Source of the DNA: Charina bottae
Lineage: Eukaryota; Chordata; Lepidosauria; Squamata; Charinaidae
Assembly (NCBI GenBank): GCA_023362775.1
Contig: JALMGJ010000002.1
Span: 32,455,414 to 32,519,413, forward strand
Direction of reading: 5' to 3'
DNA: 64,000 nucleotides
The notes beneath the pieces are model-generated. The model did no database searches and was not told where the DNA came from. It worked only from the letters and a program-made list of their open reading frames with translations. Shown one piece after another: positions 21,136-34,602 of the stretch. The number at the start of each line of letters is the position of its first letter. Positions within the stretch are counted from its first letter, which is position 1. The translations under genes and the position numbers were made by a program.

Positions 21136-21263
21136 ATAACATACATAACATAACATCATAACAACATTCACATAACATAACTTAACATAGCATAACCTAA
21201 CACTTTCAAAGCAAATATAATTAACAAACTTTCCATACTCCTCCCTTTCTAATTTAACTTCCC

Positions 21264-21433
21264 GTCCCTCTTCTCTTCTCTTCTCTTCTCTTCTCTTCTC
21301 TTCTCTTCTCTTCTCTTCTCTTCTCTTCTCTTCTCTTCTCTTCTCTTCTCTTCTCCTCTCCTCTCCTCTCCTCTCCTCTCCTCTCCTCTCCTCTCCTCTC
21401 CTCTCCTCTCCTCTCCTCTCCTCTCCTCTCCTC
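21264..21433. repeat. Pentamer microsatellite (TCTTC)18(TCCTC)16, copy 2
   Basis: Identical in unit number and order to 86-255. Confidence 0.97.
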
Positions 21434-24400
21434 CTTTCTCTCTTTGCCTCCTCTTCCACATCTAACCTTCTTTATCTCCACTTCCTTTCCCCATCTACTC
21501 TAGCTTTCCCCTCGCCTGCTTCACTATCTACCTAAATTAAAAAAAAGGACTTCCTCCTTCCCATCCATCATTTCCCTTACATAATTATAAACAGAAATAA
21601 TCTCTATCTTATTTACATTATTTACATCAATTTCCCAGTTGGATTTTTTGTCTTTTCAATAAATTTTAAAAAAGGACTCCAACCCAAATTAAATTCTTCC
21701 ATATTCTTATCGTTTAGCTGATCAGACAATTTCACCATCTGCATCAAGTCCATCACTTTTATAGTCCATTCTTCAATCGTAGGTATATAATCTTCTTTCC
21801 AGTGCTTGGCGTATATAGTTCTAGCAGCAATTATTAAATAAAATAATAATTTTCCGTACTTCTTGTGTAAGTCCGATCTTATAAATCCCAATAGATAGAA
21901 TTCTGGCTCTTTGTTAATGTCCTCTTGTATAATTTTACATATAGTCTCATGTATTTTATCCCAGTAATTTTTTGATTTTCGACAAGTCCACCATAAATGA
22001 AAAAAGGTACCAACTTCTTTTTTACATTCCCAACATTTGTTAGGTATAGCGGTATTCATTTTAGACAATGTATTTGGTGTGAGATACCATCTGTACATCA
22101 TTTTTTAAAAAAATTCTTTCATATTGTAATTAAGAGTAAAATTTAAACTTTAAACCACATTTTCTCCCATTTTTCAATTTGAATACTATGGCCCACATTT
22201 TCTTCCCATTTAATTATACAATTCTTTTTAGGTAAATTAGACATTTTATTTTGTACTAAAATTTTATAAATTTTTGCAATCAGATGTTCATCCTCCCTCC
22301 ATAATACATTGTCCCAACTTACTGAATGTCTTTTAAAATTAATTTTTTTAGAATCAATCTTGTATTGTTCTTTTAATTGTAAATAGGTATACCAATTACA
22401 AGTGTGGCCTTCCTTTTCTAAATCATCTCTTGTTTTAAGTTTATGATTTGTGCCATCAAATAATACTATATCCTTGTATTTTAACCATTTACACAAACTC
22501 ACATTTCCTTGCAACACAAAAGCCTCTTGTGGAGAGATCCACAGTGGTAAATTTGGTAATATCATATTTTTATATTTTTCCCAAGTTTTTAGGATGGATT
22601 TTCTAGTTGGATGGTGATTAAATGCCATATTTGCTTTCGTTTTGTTGTAACAGAGATACCCATGCCACCCAAATCTAAGATCGTGACCTTCTAAATTTAG
22701 TAATTTTTTATTTTCTAATTTGATCCAATCTCTCAGCCTAATGAGAAAGCATGACTCATAGTATAATTTGAAATTTGGCAATCCAAAACCTCCATTTTCT
22801 TTGATGTCCTGTAAAAATTTATATTTAATTCTGGGTTTTTTCCCTTGTCAAATAAATTTGGATAGATCTTTTTGCCAATTTTGAAATGTTTTATCTGTAA
22901 TTATAATTGGTATTGTTTGAAATAGGAATAAGATTCTTGGAAGGATGTTCATTTTAATTGTAGAAATTCTTCCTAGGAAAGATATCTGGAGTTTTGCCCA
23001 ATTTTGTAGATCTTGTTTTATTTCATTCCATATTTTTGTGTAATTATTTTTGAATAGATCTGAATTTTTTGACGTAATTTCTACTCCTAAATATCTTATT
23101 TTTTTTTGTTTTTAAAACCCGTGACCAATTCCATAGTTCGTATATTATTTAGAGGCATATTTAAATTTATCATTTTTGTTTTTTGTTTATTTATTTTAAA
23201 TCCAGCCAATTCTCCATAATCTTGTATCATTTTTTGCAAATGTCCAACTGAATTATCAGGATTTTGCAGAGTAATAACAACATCATCCGCAAAAGCCCTT
23301 AATTTATAACTTTCTTGTTTTATTTTTACTCCTTCAATTTGATTATCATTTCTAATGTTTTCCAGAACAACTTCTAATACCAAAATGAACAAAAGTGGAG
23401 ATAATGGGTATCCCTGCCTGGTACCCTTTCCTATACAACAATTTGGGGTTATATCATCATTTACCACTATTGTGGCTGTCTGCTTTGTATATATTGCTTG
23501 AATTGCATTGATAAACTTATTTCCATAATCCATAATTTTTAGCGTTTTAATCATAAATTCCCGATTTAAATTATCAAATGCTTTTTCAGCATCTAAAAAT
23601 AATAACAGAATTTGTTTTTCATTATGGTCTTTAGCATATTCAATTATATTTAAGATAGATCTGATATTGTCCTTTATGTGTCTTTTTGGTAAAAAACCAC
23701 TTTGATCCAATTTTATTGTATCTTGTAAAACTCCTTTCAATCTGTTAGCCAAAATAGTGGTAAAGATTTTATAATCGGTATTTAGCAGGGAGATTGGCCT
23801 ATAATTTTTGAATAGTGTCAAATCTTGGTCTTTAGGAATCAAAATAATATTGGCTTCTGTCCACGAATTTGGTATTGTATTTCCGGTCATTATAGAATGT
23901 AGGAGTATGTTAAACGGAGTTATAAGCTGCTCTTGAAAATGTTTATAGTATATTGCTGTAAAGCCTTCTGGCCCTGGTGTTTTGCCTAATTTTTGTTTTT
24001 GAATAGCATCTACTATTTCTTGCATTGTAATAGGATCATTCAATTTGTCTCTTTGTATTTGGCATATTTTTTTCAAATTGCTATCTAGTAGATATGTTTC
24101 ACTTCTATCCATTGATGTTTGTTGCTTTTGATATAATTTAGTATAAAAATCATAGAACACTTTTTTGATACCTTGATTGTCGATTAATTCCTCTCCATTT
24201 TCTCTTATTTTATTTATAATTTTTCGCCCTCTTTTCTTAATTTAAAAGCAAGCCATTTTCCTGCTTTGTTTGCATGTTGGAAATGCCTTTGTTTTGCATA
24301 TCTCAGCTTCTTTTCCATTTCATCTGTTGTTAGTAGCTCTAATTGTTTTTGTAAAACTGTAATTTGATTTCTAATATTTTGGAGTTCAATTTCTTTTATT

Positions 24401-24727
24401 TTAATTTGGTCACAGATTGTGGAAAACTTTTTTTGTTTTATTTTTCTTAGTTGTTTACTTAGAGACATAAAATGGCCCCTAATAAAAGTTTACTTGCGTC
24501 CCAAATTATTGCAATGTTAACCTCCTCACTAATATTTAGATCAAAAAATTCCTTTAATTTGTTTTTACTGTGTTCTAGATAGTCCTTATTTCTTTATATA
24601 GTTTCGTTAAGTCTCCATCTAAATGATTTTGGTGAAATTTTTAATTCTAATTGGACTGCATTATGATCTGAAAAAGTTTTAGCTAATATCTCCATATCTT
24701 TTATTTTATTTGCCAAATTAAATAAAA

Positions 24728-25367
24728 TAATTAATGTTGGGTCCTATGAATATCTCTGGACACAAACATTAATTCTTACTTGGAAATGTGAGAGTTGTCA
24801 TGTTGTGGGTCTCCCTCATGGGCATCTTTGCTCCAACATGGGTTCTTCCCCAGCCACAGGCCAGATTTGGTGTGCTAAGAGCCACACTCCATAATGAAGA
24901 TGGAGTCAAGACAAAAAGTTTATTTGACTTAAATTGGACATGAATGATTCAATTGAATAAAATTTTAGCCCATACATTCAAAAACTCTCTTCTACTTCCT
25001 GGAACAATTAACAGAGGGAACTTAATGTAGGAGCATCACTTGCCACTATCAAAAAGGCAAGGCAACAAGGCAACAACTACATCCCAAAAGCAGTTCAGTT
25101 ATTTAAAGCCAAAGTTCTAGGTTTGTGCCCACCTGATGCCTCTGGTAGGATTCAAAAGACAATGGCGCACTACTCCTTGACCTTTCAGGTCATATTCACC
25201 TGCATGTTCCAGAGCTCTTCCTCACTATTTCTCACAGTCCATTTATCCTTCATGAATATGTTTTCTCACCCTCCAACTCAGGCCTTAACCAAGTACAGTG
25301 GGAAAGTATTTTCCAATCTCTTCTTGACCTCTCCCAAAATCTTTTCTCACCCATCATTTTTAAATAT
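24728..25367. repeat. V2R intron-5 duplicate R1, copy 2
   Basis: Counterpart of 3,550-4,189; its diverged partner lies at 27,553-28,080. Confidence 0.75.
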
Positions 25368-25440
25368 CTTTTTTTGTTTTTGTTTTTGAAACCCGTGACC
25401 AATTCCATAGTTCGTATATTATTTAGAGGCATATTTAAAT
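25368..25440 (-). repeat. L1 ORF2 scrap at copia truncation, copy 2
   Basis: Counterpart of 4,190-4,262; source-like sequence lies at 23,098-23,166. Confidence 0.8.
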
Positions 25441-25491
25441 TTGACTTTGATATCTTACATGCCGAGCAATCCAGATAAGCTTGGCACGGTT

Positions 25492-26679
25492 TCAAATCCA
25501 TTCCAGTACCGGCTTCAGACACCTTTTCAACCACTTTGAAACTAGCGTGTTTCTGTGCCACAAATGTCCACACGAACTATGATATGGTTTGTTGATAAAT
25601 GCTGCATGGGCTACATCATCTGTCTTGGGTTCCAATTCGTATAAATTGTTCTGTAATACACCCTTTCCACAGACATGATTATTCTTAATAATAATACATT
25701 CACCCCCAACAAACCTAACTTCATATCCTTTCTTATCCAATTGAGAAATACTAAGGATATTATATTCCAGGTCTGGTACTAATAACATATCTAAATCCAC
25801 ATTTAAACAAGGTACAAATACAGACCCCTGTCCAGTTACAGATGCACAGTTACCATTAGCCAAGCTAACATGGTCCCGTTCAGCTTGCTTGAAATCTGTA
25901 AACATCTTCTGGTCGTTGGCAATATGTTCGCTTTCACCGCTGTCCAGAAGCCACTTCTGCTTCAAATTCCTTCCAGCCGACTTAATAACAGACACCTGGG
26001 CTCCACTCCATTCCTGAGCTGACTTCGGTTTGTCCTTTGTCCTACTTTTCTTATCACAGTCTCTCTGATGGTGCAGCTTCGAGCCACAGTGAAAACATTT
26101 CTTCACAGCCAACACTTTCTCGTTATCTGTGCAGGAAAATTCCTCCCTCAGAGAGTCCCTTTGCCGTGGCATAGTTACTTTGCCTTTAGATTCCTTTCTT
26201 CTTTGCTCCTCCTCAAGAAGCCGACCAGTTAAATAATTGACAGTCAAATCCCTTTCAGATATTGACCCAAAACTGGTCACTAAGTTATCCCACGTCTCAT
26301 TCAGGGAACTAAGAATAACAAACACCTTGTGTGCTTCTGTATACTGCATACCACGCTGTGCCAATTCTAAAAAGAGCCCCGTCATGTACTGTAAATGGGC
26401 CGAGACACTGTGTCCTTCATTCAAACGTGCATAATACAGCTTTCTGGTTAACATGACTTTACAAAGAGGTGTGCTTCTAAGATACATATCTTTTAAGGAA
26501 TCCAGGCACTCTTTGGCTAACTCTTTTTCACACACATAATTTAACTGACTGTCCTCCACACACAAAACTATGCTGGACAATGCTCTCTCGTCTCTTAATA
26601 TATCTTCCTCCTTATCCAAGTCAACAGGTGGATTACTCACAGCTCCCCAAAGTCCTTCACGACAGAAAAACATCTCCAT
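25492..26679 (-). pseudogene. Copia gag-protease, copy 2
   Basis: Identical translation to 4,314-5,501: UBN2-type gag, CFHCGSKLHHQRDC knuckle, WLLDSGESEHIAND protease site. Same frameshifts. Confidence 0.88.
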
Positions 26680-27004
26680 CTTATACGCCCACGAAAGATA
26701 ATTGGATTCATTCAGCCATGTTAGAGGAAAACCACCTCCGATAGTAGACTGAATTTTTGCTGTGCTCTCCGCTCATGACCCCTCCTGGGCAAGATAACGA
26801 TGAATAAATGGCACAGACTTCACAGAACGTCCCACAGCTCCAAGTCCATCTTAGGAAACACACAGCCAGGCACGGAACCGGTAAAAGCTCCAAATCCGCC
26901 TCAGATAGCCACACGACTCCTGGATAGGCTTCAACGTCCACACAGCCATGCCAGTGACCTGTTAGAGTCCCAAATGGACATGTTCCACTGCTGGGCCCAT
27001 AACT

Positions 27005-27552
27005 TGTCAGAGTACACAACGCTGGGGCTGCCCGTATTCCTTCTAGACCTCAGAGTAATACGTTCTATTGAGTAAGCAGACACTCACAAGAGATAAGATA
27101 AAAAAGTCTATTTACTCTATATACATACGCAGTCAATACACAGACCAATAACAACAACAGAAAACAATGATAATGAAGAGAGTAATGAAGAGAGTGAACA
27201 CCAGAGCACTTCAGCTTATATACACACATTGACCAATAACATTATAGGTCAAATACATCATCTGCCACACCCAGCATAAACTACAGCAGCTGTAGTATGA
27301 GTCACTAGTTACATCATACTTCATCAGTGAACACCAGAGCACTTCAGCTTATATACACACATTGACCAATAACATTAGAGGTCAAATACATCGTCTGCCA
27401 CACCAAGCATAAACTACAGCAGCTGTAGTATGAGTCACTACTTACATCATACTTCATCAATGGCTGCTGATAGAATGACTTGCAGAAATTATTACCTCTC
27501 ACCTGTCTACTTAATCTAGTTGTAAATTCTGTGTATGATTCAAACCCCAACA
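27005..27552 (-). repeat. Copia 5' LTR, copy 2
   Basis: 548-bp LTR identical to 5,827-6,374, including the internal 133-bp duplication. Confidence 0.85.
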
Positions 27553-28170
27553 ATTATTTCTAATTAATTTTGGGTCCTGTGAATATCTCTGGACACAAAC
27601 ATTAATTCTCACTTGGAAATGTGAATGTTGTCATGTTGTGGGTCTCCCACATGGGCATCCGAGCTCCAGCATGGGTTCTTTCCCAGCCACAGGCCAGACT
27701 TGGTGTGCTAAGAGCCACATTGCATAATGAAGATGGAGTGAAGACAGTTTATATGACTTAAATTGGACATGAATGATTCAAATTATTACAATTTTAGCCC
27801 ACACATTCCAACAACTCTCTTCTACTTCCTCGAACAATCAAAAGAGGGAACTTAATATATCAAAAAGCCAAGGCAACAAGGCAACAACTATGTCCCAAAA
27901 GCAATTCAGTTATTTAAAGCCAAAATTCTAGATTTGTGACAACCTGATGCCTCTGGTAGGATTCAAAAGACAATGGCGCACTACTCCTTCACCTTTCAGG
28001 TCATATTCAGCTCTATGTTCCAGAGCTATTCCTCAATATTTCTCAAAATCTTCTCTCACCCATTATTTTTAAAAAGATATTTCATGTCTTGTAATAGCAA
28101 CTGATTAAAGTAGCATTTTTCATGATCACGTAGCTGCAGAAATAGATACATGCTAGCACCTGTTTTTCAG

Positions 28171-29081
28171 ATGCAGCCCATTGCACCAAGTGTCCAGATG
28201 ACCAGCATTCCAATGAGAAGCGAAATCACTGTGTTCCCAAAGATATAAGCTTCTTGTCCTATGGAGAAATGTTGGGACTCATCCTAGTTTCCTTTGCTCT
28301 TGCTTTGATCCTCACCACTGCCTTTGTTCTGGGAATCTTCATTAAATACCGAGAAACTCCCATAGTCAAGGCCAACAACCGGAACCTCACCTACATTCTC
28401 CTGGTCTCCCTCCTGCTTTCTTTCTTGACCTCCCTTCTATTCATCGGTCATCCCAAGAAAGTGACCTGTTTTCTTCGACAAACCACTTTCAGTGTTGTTT
28501 TCTCAGTTGCTGTGTCTTCTTTGCTGGCCAAGACTGTCATGGTGGTGGTGGCCTTCCTGGCCACAAAACCTGGCAGCAGGATGAGGAAATGGCTGGGGAA
28601 AGGTCTAGCCAACTCCATTGTCTTATCTTCCTCTGGTATTCAACTGGGCATCTGTATCATATGGCTAGGAATCTCTCCCCCATTCCCAGATGCCGACCTG
28701 CATTCCCAACCAGGACACATCCTGCTGCAATGCAATGAAGGCTCAGTCACCATGTTCTATGCTGCACTGGGCTACATGGGCTTTCTAGCTGCCATCTGCT
28801 TCTTGATGGCTTTCCTGGCACGCAAGCTGCCGGGGACCTTCAATGAAGCCAAGTGGATCACGTTCAGCATGTTGGTTTTCTGCAGCGTTTGGGTCTCCTT
28901 TGTCCCCACCTACCTAAGCACCAAAGGGAAATACATGGTGGCTGTGCAGATCTTCTCCATTTTGGCCTCTAGCCTGGGTTTACTGGGCTGCATCTTTATC
29001 CCCAAATGCTACATCATTCTTCTGAGACCTGACCTGAACACCAAGGAGCATCTAATGATGAAAATTTATGTGGGCTCCTGA
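28171..29081 (+). CDS. V2R exon 6: seven-transmembrane domain
   Basis: Same sequence as 6,993-7,903. Here it is the natural terminal exon of the receptor traced from exon 2 (10,928) through exons 3, 4 and 5 (20,467-20,593): exon 5 ends one base into a codon and exon 6 supplies the other two (G|AT, Asp). Intron 5 is about 7.6 kb long because of the L1 and copia insertions. The exon is fully open, with seven hydrophobic segments and a TGA at 29,079-29,081. Confidence 0.93.
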
Positions 29082-29103
29082 TTTTAATCCCTGTTTATTA
29101 ACT

Positions 29104-29810
29104 AGTTGATCATAAATCTCTCATATAGATTATTAAAACATGCTCTACATGGGATGACCCTTGAGGAGTATCCGGAAGCTTCAGCTGGTCCAAAATGCAG
29201 CCGCTCGAGCAGTTACTGGTGCTATAAGATCAGCACATGTAACACCGCTGCTCCACGAGCTGCATTGGGTACCAGTTTGCTTCCGGGTCCAATTCCAAAT
29301 GTTGGTCATCACCTTTAAAGCCCTAAATGGCATTTGCCCAGGGTATCTGAGGGACTGTCTCATCCCGATTACAACTACCTGCCCCACCTGGTCATGCAGG
29401 GAGGGCATACTACGGAACCCATCAATAAAATAATTCCATCTAGTGGGGTCCAGGAGGCATGCCTTCTCTGCGATAGCGCCCTCCCTGTGGAATATCTTGC
29501 TCCCGGAGGTAAGGCAGGCGCCCTCCCTCTTGGCTTTCCGGAGGTCTTTAAAGACCTGGTTCTGCCGCCTTGTGTGGGACAAAGGAAGTGATAGTTCCTC
29601 CTGAGGGTGGTTAGCTTAGTAATAGCCTCCTTTTAAGATCTTACCATCCTCCAGATTTTTTCAATTTCTTTTTATTATGATATTGTATTTTAATGATTTA
29701 TAGGTTTTTTAATTTTAATATTTTATTGTAAACCGCCCAGTCTACTGCAGTAGAGATGGGCGGTGATAAATTTGATTAATAAATAAATAAATATAAATAT
29801 AAAACAATAT
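29104..29810 (+). mobile_element. CR1-type LINE 3' end, copy 2
   Basis: Counterpart of 7,926-8,632; encodes RKLQLVQNAAARAVTGAIRS and HELHWVPVCFRVQF. Confidence 0.85.
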
Positions 29811-30294
29811 ACTGTGGAAGTCTAGTCTTTTTATGTGTTCTGTGGAATCTTTCTTCCTTCTTTCTAAGCTTTAAATTTTGCTGTCCCATGAAGGGTTTAC
29901 CCCAACTTAGGCCAATCCTTGCCTGCTTGGGAAAGCTGACGCAACCTGTCTCTAGCTGGTTTGACTGAGCAGGACTCAGGGCCCTTCCCCCAGCTGGGAC
30001 CCAGGACATGAAACCATGTGTCTCAGCAGGGAAGTGCACAATCTATGTTCTTACTCAGGCTCACAATGTGTCTGCTAATATGTGATAAAGAAAAGGGAAC
30101 TCTGGGATGCCAAGGGAGGGTTCTGTTTCTACGGGACATCATTATCCGACCAAGCTGGTGGCTAGACCTCTATTTCTATATTGATGGTACTGTGCTCTAT
30201 TTTGAATGCTATTTTTTCAACTTCCAATATATATATTCCCTTGGTCTGTTCCTTCTAACTTTGGGAAATTTATTGAAAGTAGATAATGAATGAA

Positions 30295-30347
30295 TGGAAG
30301 GAAGGAAGGAAGGAAGGAAGGAAGGAAGGAAGGAAGGAAGGAAGGAT
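30295..30347. repeat. (GGAA)n microsatellite, copy 2
   Basis: Same length as 9,117-9,169. Confidence 0.95.
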
Positions 30348-30638
30348 AGCTTAGTGAAGGAGCAGATTGATTGATCGAGCAGATTTCTCACAACAACACA
30401 AACACAGGAAAGCATCCACTGTTGGAAATATTTCAAAGTGCAGAGTGCCCCACTGAAAAGACAAGCTTATGAGCCCCAATCCACCATACATCATGAAAAT
30501 GGCAGGACACGCACTGGTTCCGTCCAGATGTTTGAGTTGGGTCGGCTGAAATTGGGCTGAGAAAGAATTCCTGTAAGGACTCCACTGCCAATCCATGTAT
30601 GGGTTTAAAGAGCAATGCCAACAATTTGAGTTGCATTC

Positions 30639-31173
30639 AGAAAATACTTTATTAAAGTTTCAAAATAAAGACAAAATACCAAGTATAGGAAAGCTTGAAG
30701 AAAGAACTAAAAGAAAAAAGACAAACAAAAAAAATGCAGAAATACTTAGAAAGTGACTTCTGACCTTCTTCAACACAGATATGAACACAAATATATAATA
30801 CCTTAACCTCTTACTCTGAACCAAACCTTAATAAAAATTATTTCTATAAACAATAACAGTTTGATCATCAAAACCCAAAATCAAAACATCATTCTTTTCA
30901 GATAAAAGCAAATAGTCCAGAAGTGGTTTCCGCATAGAAACAAATCCAGTCACAGTGTTTTCTCTTATCAGTGCTGTCAATTCTGCCATCTCTGCCAATT
31001 CCAGTAATTTCACCATCTATTCTTCCACTGGGGGAATTTGTATATTGTTCCATCTTTGCGCATACAAAAGTCTTGCCGCTGCCATAATATACTGAAACAT
31101 AGTTCCATTTTTTTTAGCAAGTTGTTGGTCCAGCAAGCCCAAAAGAGTTCTGGTTTCAATTATATATTCATTT
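30639..31173 (-). mobile_element. L1 LINE 3' fragment, copy 2
   Basis: Counterpart of 9,461-9,995, with the LTALIRENTV C-terminal motif. Confidence 0.8.
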
Positions 31174-31357
31174 TAAGAATCTTTTAGTTTATTTCTTTAT
31201 TTATTTCTCAACTTCTATCACCGCACCATCATGGCTTGTTGAGTATCGGACAGGCAGCTAAGCCATAAATATTCTCCAACAAAACAATCAATGGGTCTAA
31301 CGATGGCTTGTTAAGGAGAGGACCATCTCCAGGCAGGTACACTTGGTAAAACTCCCC

Positions 31358-31553
31358 TTTTTGCCTTCAGGAGGGCTGTGAAGACCCGGCTCTTCCCCCG
31401 AGCATTGGGCTCCGATGTGGGGTTGAGCTCTGAGGATGGTTGGTCTGGCGCCTGGGGGGAAGGGTATGTTTTTATCAAGGTTTTATGGATGGTTCTGAGC
31501 CAGCTGGAGTCATTGTATGGGATAGGCGGCCATATAAGTCCTGTAAATAAAGA
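31358..31553 (+). repeat. CR1-like 3' fragment, copy 2
   Basis: Counterpart of 10,180-10,375. Confidence 0.6.
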
Positions 31554-32105
31554 AGAAAATAAAACAATTCAATCTTTCATTTTGCAAAAGTTTATTCTAA
31601 ACAAATTGAAACAGTTACAATGCTAAGAAACTTCTCCACTTTCTTTTACGAGTTTTCTCCAATTTCTTTTACTTGTTTTCCTGACTGTGTTAGTGATGCT
31701 ATAAGAGTTATTTTCCTCGTTTTCCCCCCAAGTCAAAATGTGATGAGCACAATAATAAGGATCGGCTCTGATGTGTTTGGTAGGATCCCTTCGATCCTGA
31801 CATAACAAGCTTACAATATCTCTTTGTTTGTTTTAGGAAGAAACTCCCATTTGGGTCAGTTGGAAAATCGGCTCTGATGGACTGTCCTAAATAGAAATGT
31901 CCAATGAAGTCTGTCACCTGGAAAGGCCCTATAAATAAACAATTCAGGAATTTCTTATTTTGTAATTGAACAATGAGTGTCTGCTAATACTTTCTGCATT
32001 ACAATATATAAATATAAAGCTACAGTAAATATGACATGCTTTTATGAACTGAAGAAGAAAATCCAAATTGAAGATGAGGACCTTTTGATATCTGTTATGT
32101 TGCAG

Positions 32106-32382
32106 TGTGCCAATGAGCTTCTACCACATCCTGCCCTTCTTGTTTGCTGTTTGTGAGATCAACCAGAGCCCAAAGGTGTTACAAAATGTCACCCTGGGCT
32201 ACAACACCTATGAGAACTTTTTGAATGCAAGAATGACCTATGAGGCCATGATGGACTTGCTGTCTACAGGGCAGGAGAATGTCCCAAACTACAGATGTGG
32301 AAGACAAAAGAAACTGCTGGCAGTTCTTAAAGAGATGGATTCTGAACTCTTTAAACACTCTTTAAAAGTCCTCCTTTTTTAA
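32106..32382 (+). pseudogene. V2R exon 2, copy 2 (downstream gene)
   Basis: Same sequence as 10,928-11,204, with the same missing donor and TAA. It begins the third V2R unit, continued by exon 3 at 32,773-34,070 and exon 4 at 40,451. Confidence 0.8.
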
Positions 32383-32772
32383 AGTTGAGTCTGAGCATCA
32401 AATTGAAAAAGAAAGAGATGAAGGAAAAGGGAACGGGTCAAGGAATGCCAGGGAACAGCATAGAGAGCTTGAGGGCACATCCAGACAACAGGTTTAACAT
32501 GCTTCCTCTAGTCCATAAGACAGCACAAAGGATGTCATCCTCAATTTAATCACTCCTCTTATAAACTGGAGCTTGCCACAGTGCCAGTGATCTTGGGTTA
32601 CTAAACAGGCTTCTGCATTCCAGACGTCTGTAAAGAAGTCTATTATTAAGAACCAATTAAAGAGTTTATTATCAAATATTTGAAATCAATGATATATGGG
32701 CAAAGAAATCATATTCAAATAAGAAACATTTGATGGGAGGAATATAACAAAACATATCTCAAGCCAACATAT

Positions 32773-34070
32773 AAAGCAATCAAGCTTCGGGGTTATCAGC
32801 CACATTCCTGAGCAAAGTAATCATTTTCCCTTTTTCTACCGGATGAATCCAAAACAAGAACCTCCTTACCCAGCAATTGTCAAGCTGCTCCTACATTTCC
32901 GGTGGACGTGGATTGGCCTCCTTTCTCAGGACAATGAAAGAGGTGGAAACTTTAAAAGAACCTTAACAACTGTAGCTTTAAAAAGTGAGATTTTGTCAGG
33001 GCGCGCGGATGGAGCGGCCTGCTTCTCTCCTAGGCACCAGTGATCCAAGTACTATGCAGTAAATAGACTCCAGACAGAAGTTATATCGAATATCCTATTT
33101 ACTTTATATACATACGTATTTACAGATCACTTCCACAAGTAACAAATGATACACCATCAACGATACAGCATTCACGAGGTAAAATTGGAATAATGGGAAA
33201 TGAGAATGTCTCTGCATATATAGTGAACCTGACCAATCACATTATAGGTCACTCTCGTTATTCACCACACCCAACCTAACTCTAAGCACCTGTTGTATGA
33301 GTCACACACTGACACATCATTCCTAAAACAATGGCTGCTAATTGGGTGACTGTGCAGAATATTTCACCTCTCACCTAGAAATCAAGCCTCTCTGTATAAT
33401 TCATATCTAACAGTAAATTCCTGGGTTTATCAAACCCCAACAGATTTGCATTGTACTGTCAGAAACGTTCCCAGCAATGCATATGGATATAAGTATTGGA
33501 AAACCTTTTAGTACAAAAAATAGGCAAAGGCTCCTTTTTTATATAAGTAGTCAAGTAAAAATTACCGTTTGTCACCTGGATCTTCAGGCCACATTATTAC
33601 TATCAAGTCTAATAAACAGTGCTCAAAATACTAATAATTTCATTGGGGGAAGAGTGTGGATTGCAACAACTTTGCCAGTTATAAGTAAAACACCATTTTT
33701 CTCCTGGGTGTATCTCCAACGTAAAAATGCTTTGTTTTCCTTCTGCACCCAGGAAAAGGAAAGGACACAATATTATGATTTTAATTCGTATTACATTGCT
33801 CTCAGGGAATATGGGAAGTCAGCATTTCAGTGTTCCTATTCAAGGCCTCTGTTGTCTAAGAAAGTTTGGGAAAGATGCACAGAAAAAGAGAAATGGGATT
33901 TCCCACCCCGTGATGTGGTTGTAAGACTCCTGTCCGAGGATGCCTCTGGTATTTCCACAGTAATCCAAGCGCTGGCCTGGGTCCTCAATGCTACCTCTTC
34001 CTCCCAAATGAGGAGGAGGAAGATGCGGGTTGGAGACCATCAGACAAGGCAGATGGTACAGCCATGGCAG
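32773..34070 (+). pseudogene. V2R exon 3 split by solo LTR, copy 2
   Basis: Exon halves 32,773-32,993 and 33,443-34,070 surround the same solo LTR (32,994-33,442) with the same gattt duplication. It ends QPWQ|GTGAG. The shared LTR shows that the insertion preceded the 21-kb duplication. Confidence 0.88.
32994..33442. mobile_element. Solo copia-type LTR in V2R exon 3, copy 2
   Basis: Identical to 11,816-12,264; 5-bp gattt duplications at 32,989-32,993 and 33,443-33,447. Confidence 0.92.
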
Positions 34071-34602
34071 GTGAGACTTCTCTTTGAGGGTCCATGGATG
34101 CTCCCCCTTCAATTCCTCAGTGTTAAATTGGGTGTAGGGAGGGGAGAGATATTCCAAACAGCAGTTGCCCAGTTTGTAGAATTTGAGAGTGAATGAGTGA
34201 GTGAGTGAAACAGAGATTATGTTCATAAATCTTCCAAACTCGAACCTTGTGTGCTGGTTTCGGATGCTGTAATGACAGAGATACCTCTATAGTGACAAAG
34301 CGATTTTCCCCTTTTGCAAATGAAACAAGCATAAGGACGCTCCAGCCATCCTCAACCCTCTCCCGTGATCACAGATGATGGTCTTGCCTAGTTTCGAAGA
34401 CTATCAATTAGTCATGACTTTGGTTTCATGGTCCTAGCAGAAGAAGGTCGTAGCAGGAGAAATCTTCCAGACAGCACATGAAATAATAGGTTACTCAAGA
34501 CAGGTTTCTATTGTCTTGTTTTATACAAAGCAGTCGTATATGTACAGTTTTCTTGCATGTATATTCAGGAAAATGAGATTAAGAGTCTGCAACTTCATTC
34601 AT

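Larger units (their letters stand above)
20969..24727 (-). mobile_element. L1 LINE, 5'-truncated, copy 2 (complete 3' end)
   Basis: Same element as 1-3,549, here with its whole 3' end: T-rich start at 20,969 (poly-A side), ATGTC/ATGAC and TCTTC/TCCTC microsatellites, 3' UTR, then ORF2 fragments at 21,622-22,101 (Cys-rich), 22,143-22,781, 23,096-24,160 (reverse transcriptase with FADDVV) and 24,214-24,468. The 11-bp TSD taattaatgtt is at 20,958 and 24,728. It is inserted in V2R intron 5. Confidence 0.92.
25441..27552 (-). mobile_element. Ty1/copia retrotransposon, 3'-truncated, copy 2
   Basis: Same as 4,263-6,374: 5' LTR 27,005-27,552, initiator-tRNA primer site 26,989-27,003, gag-protease 25,492-26,679, then truncation after the pre-integrase zinc motif. 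Confidence 0.88.
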
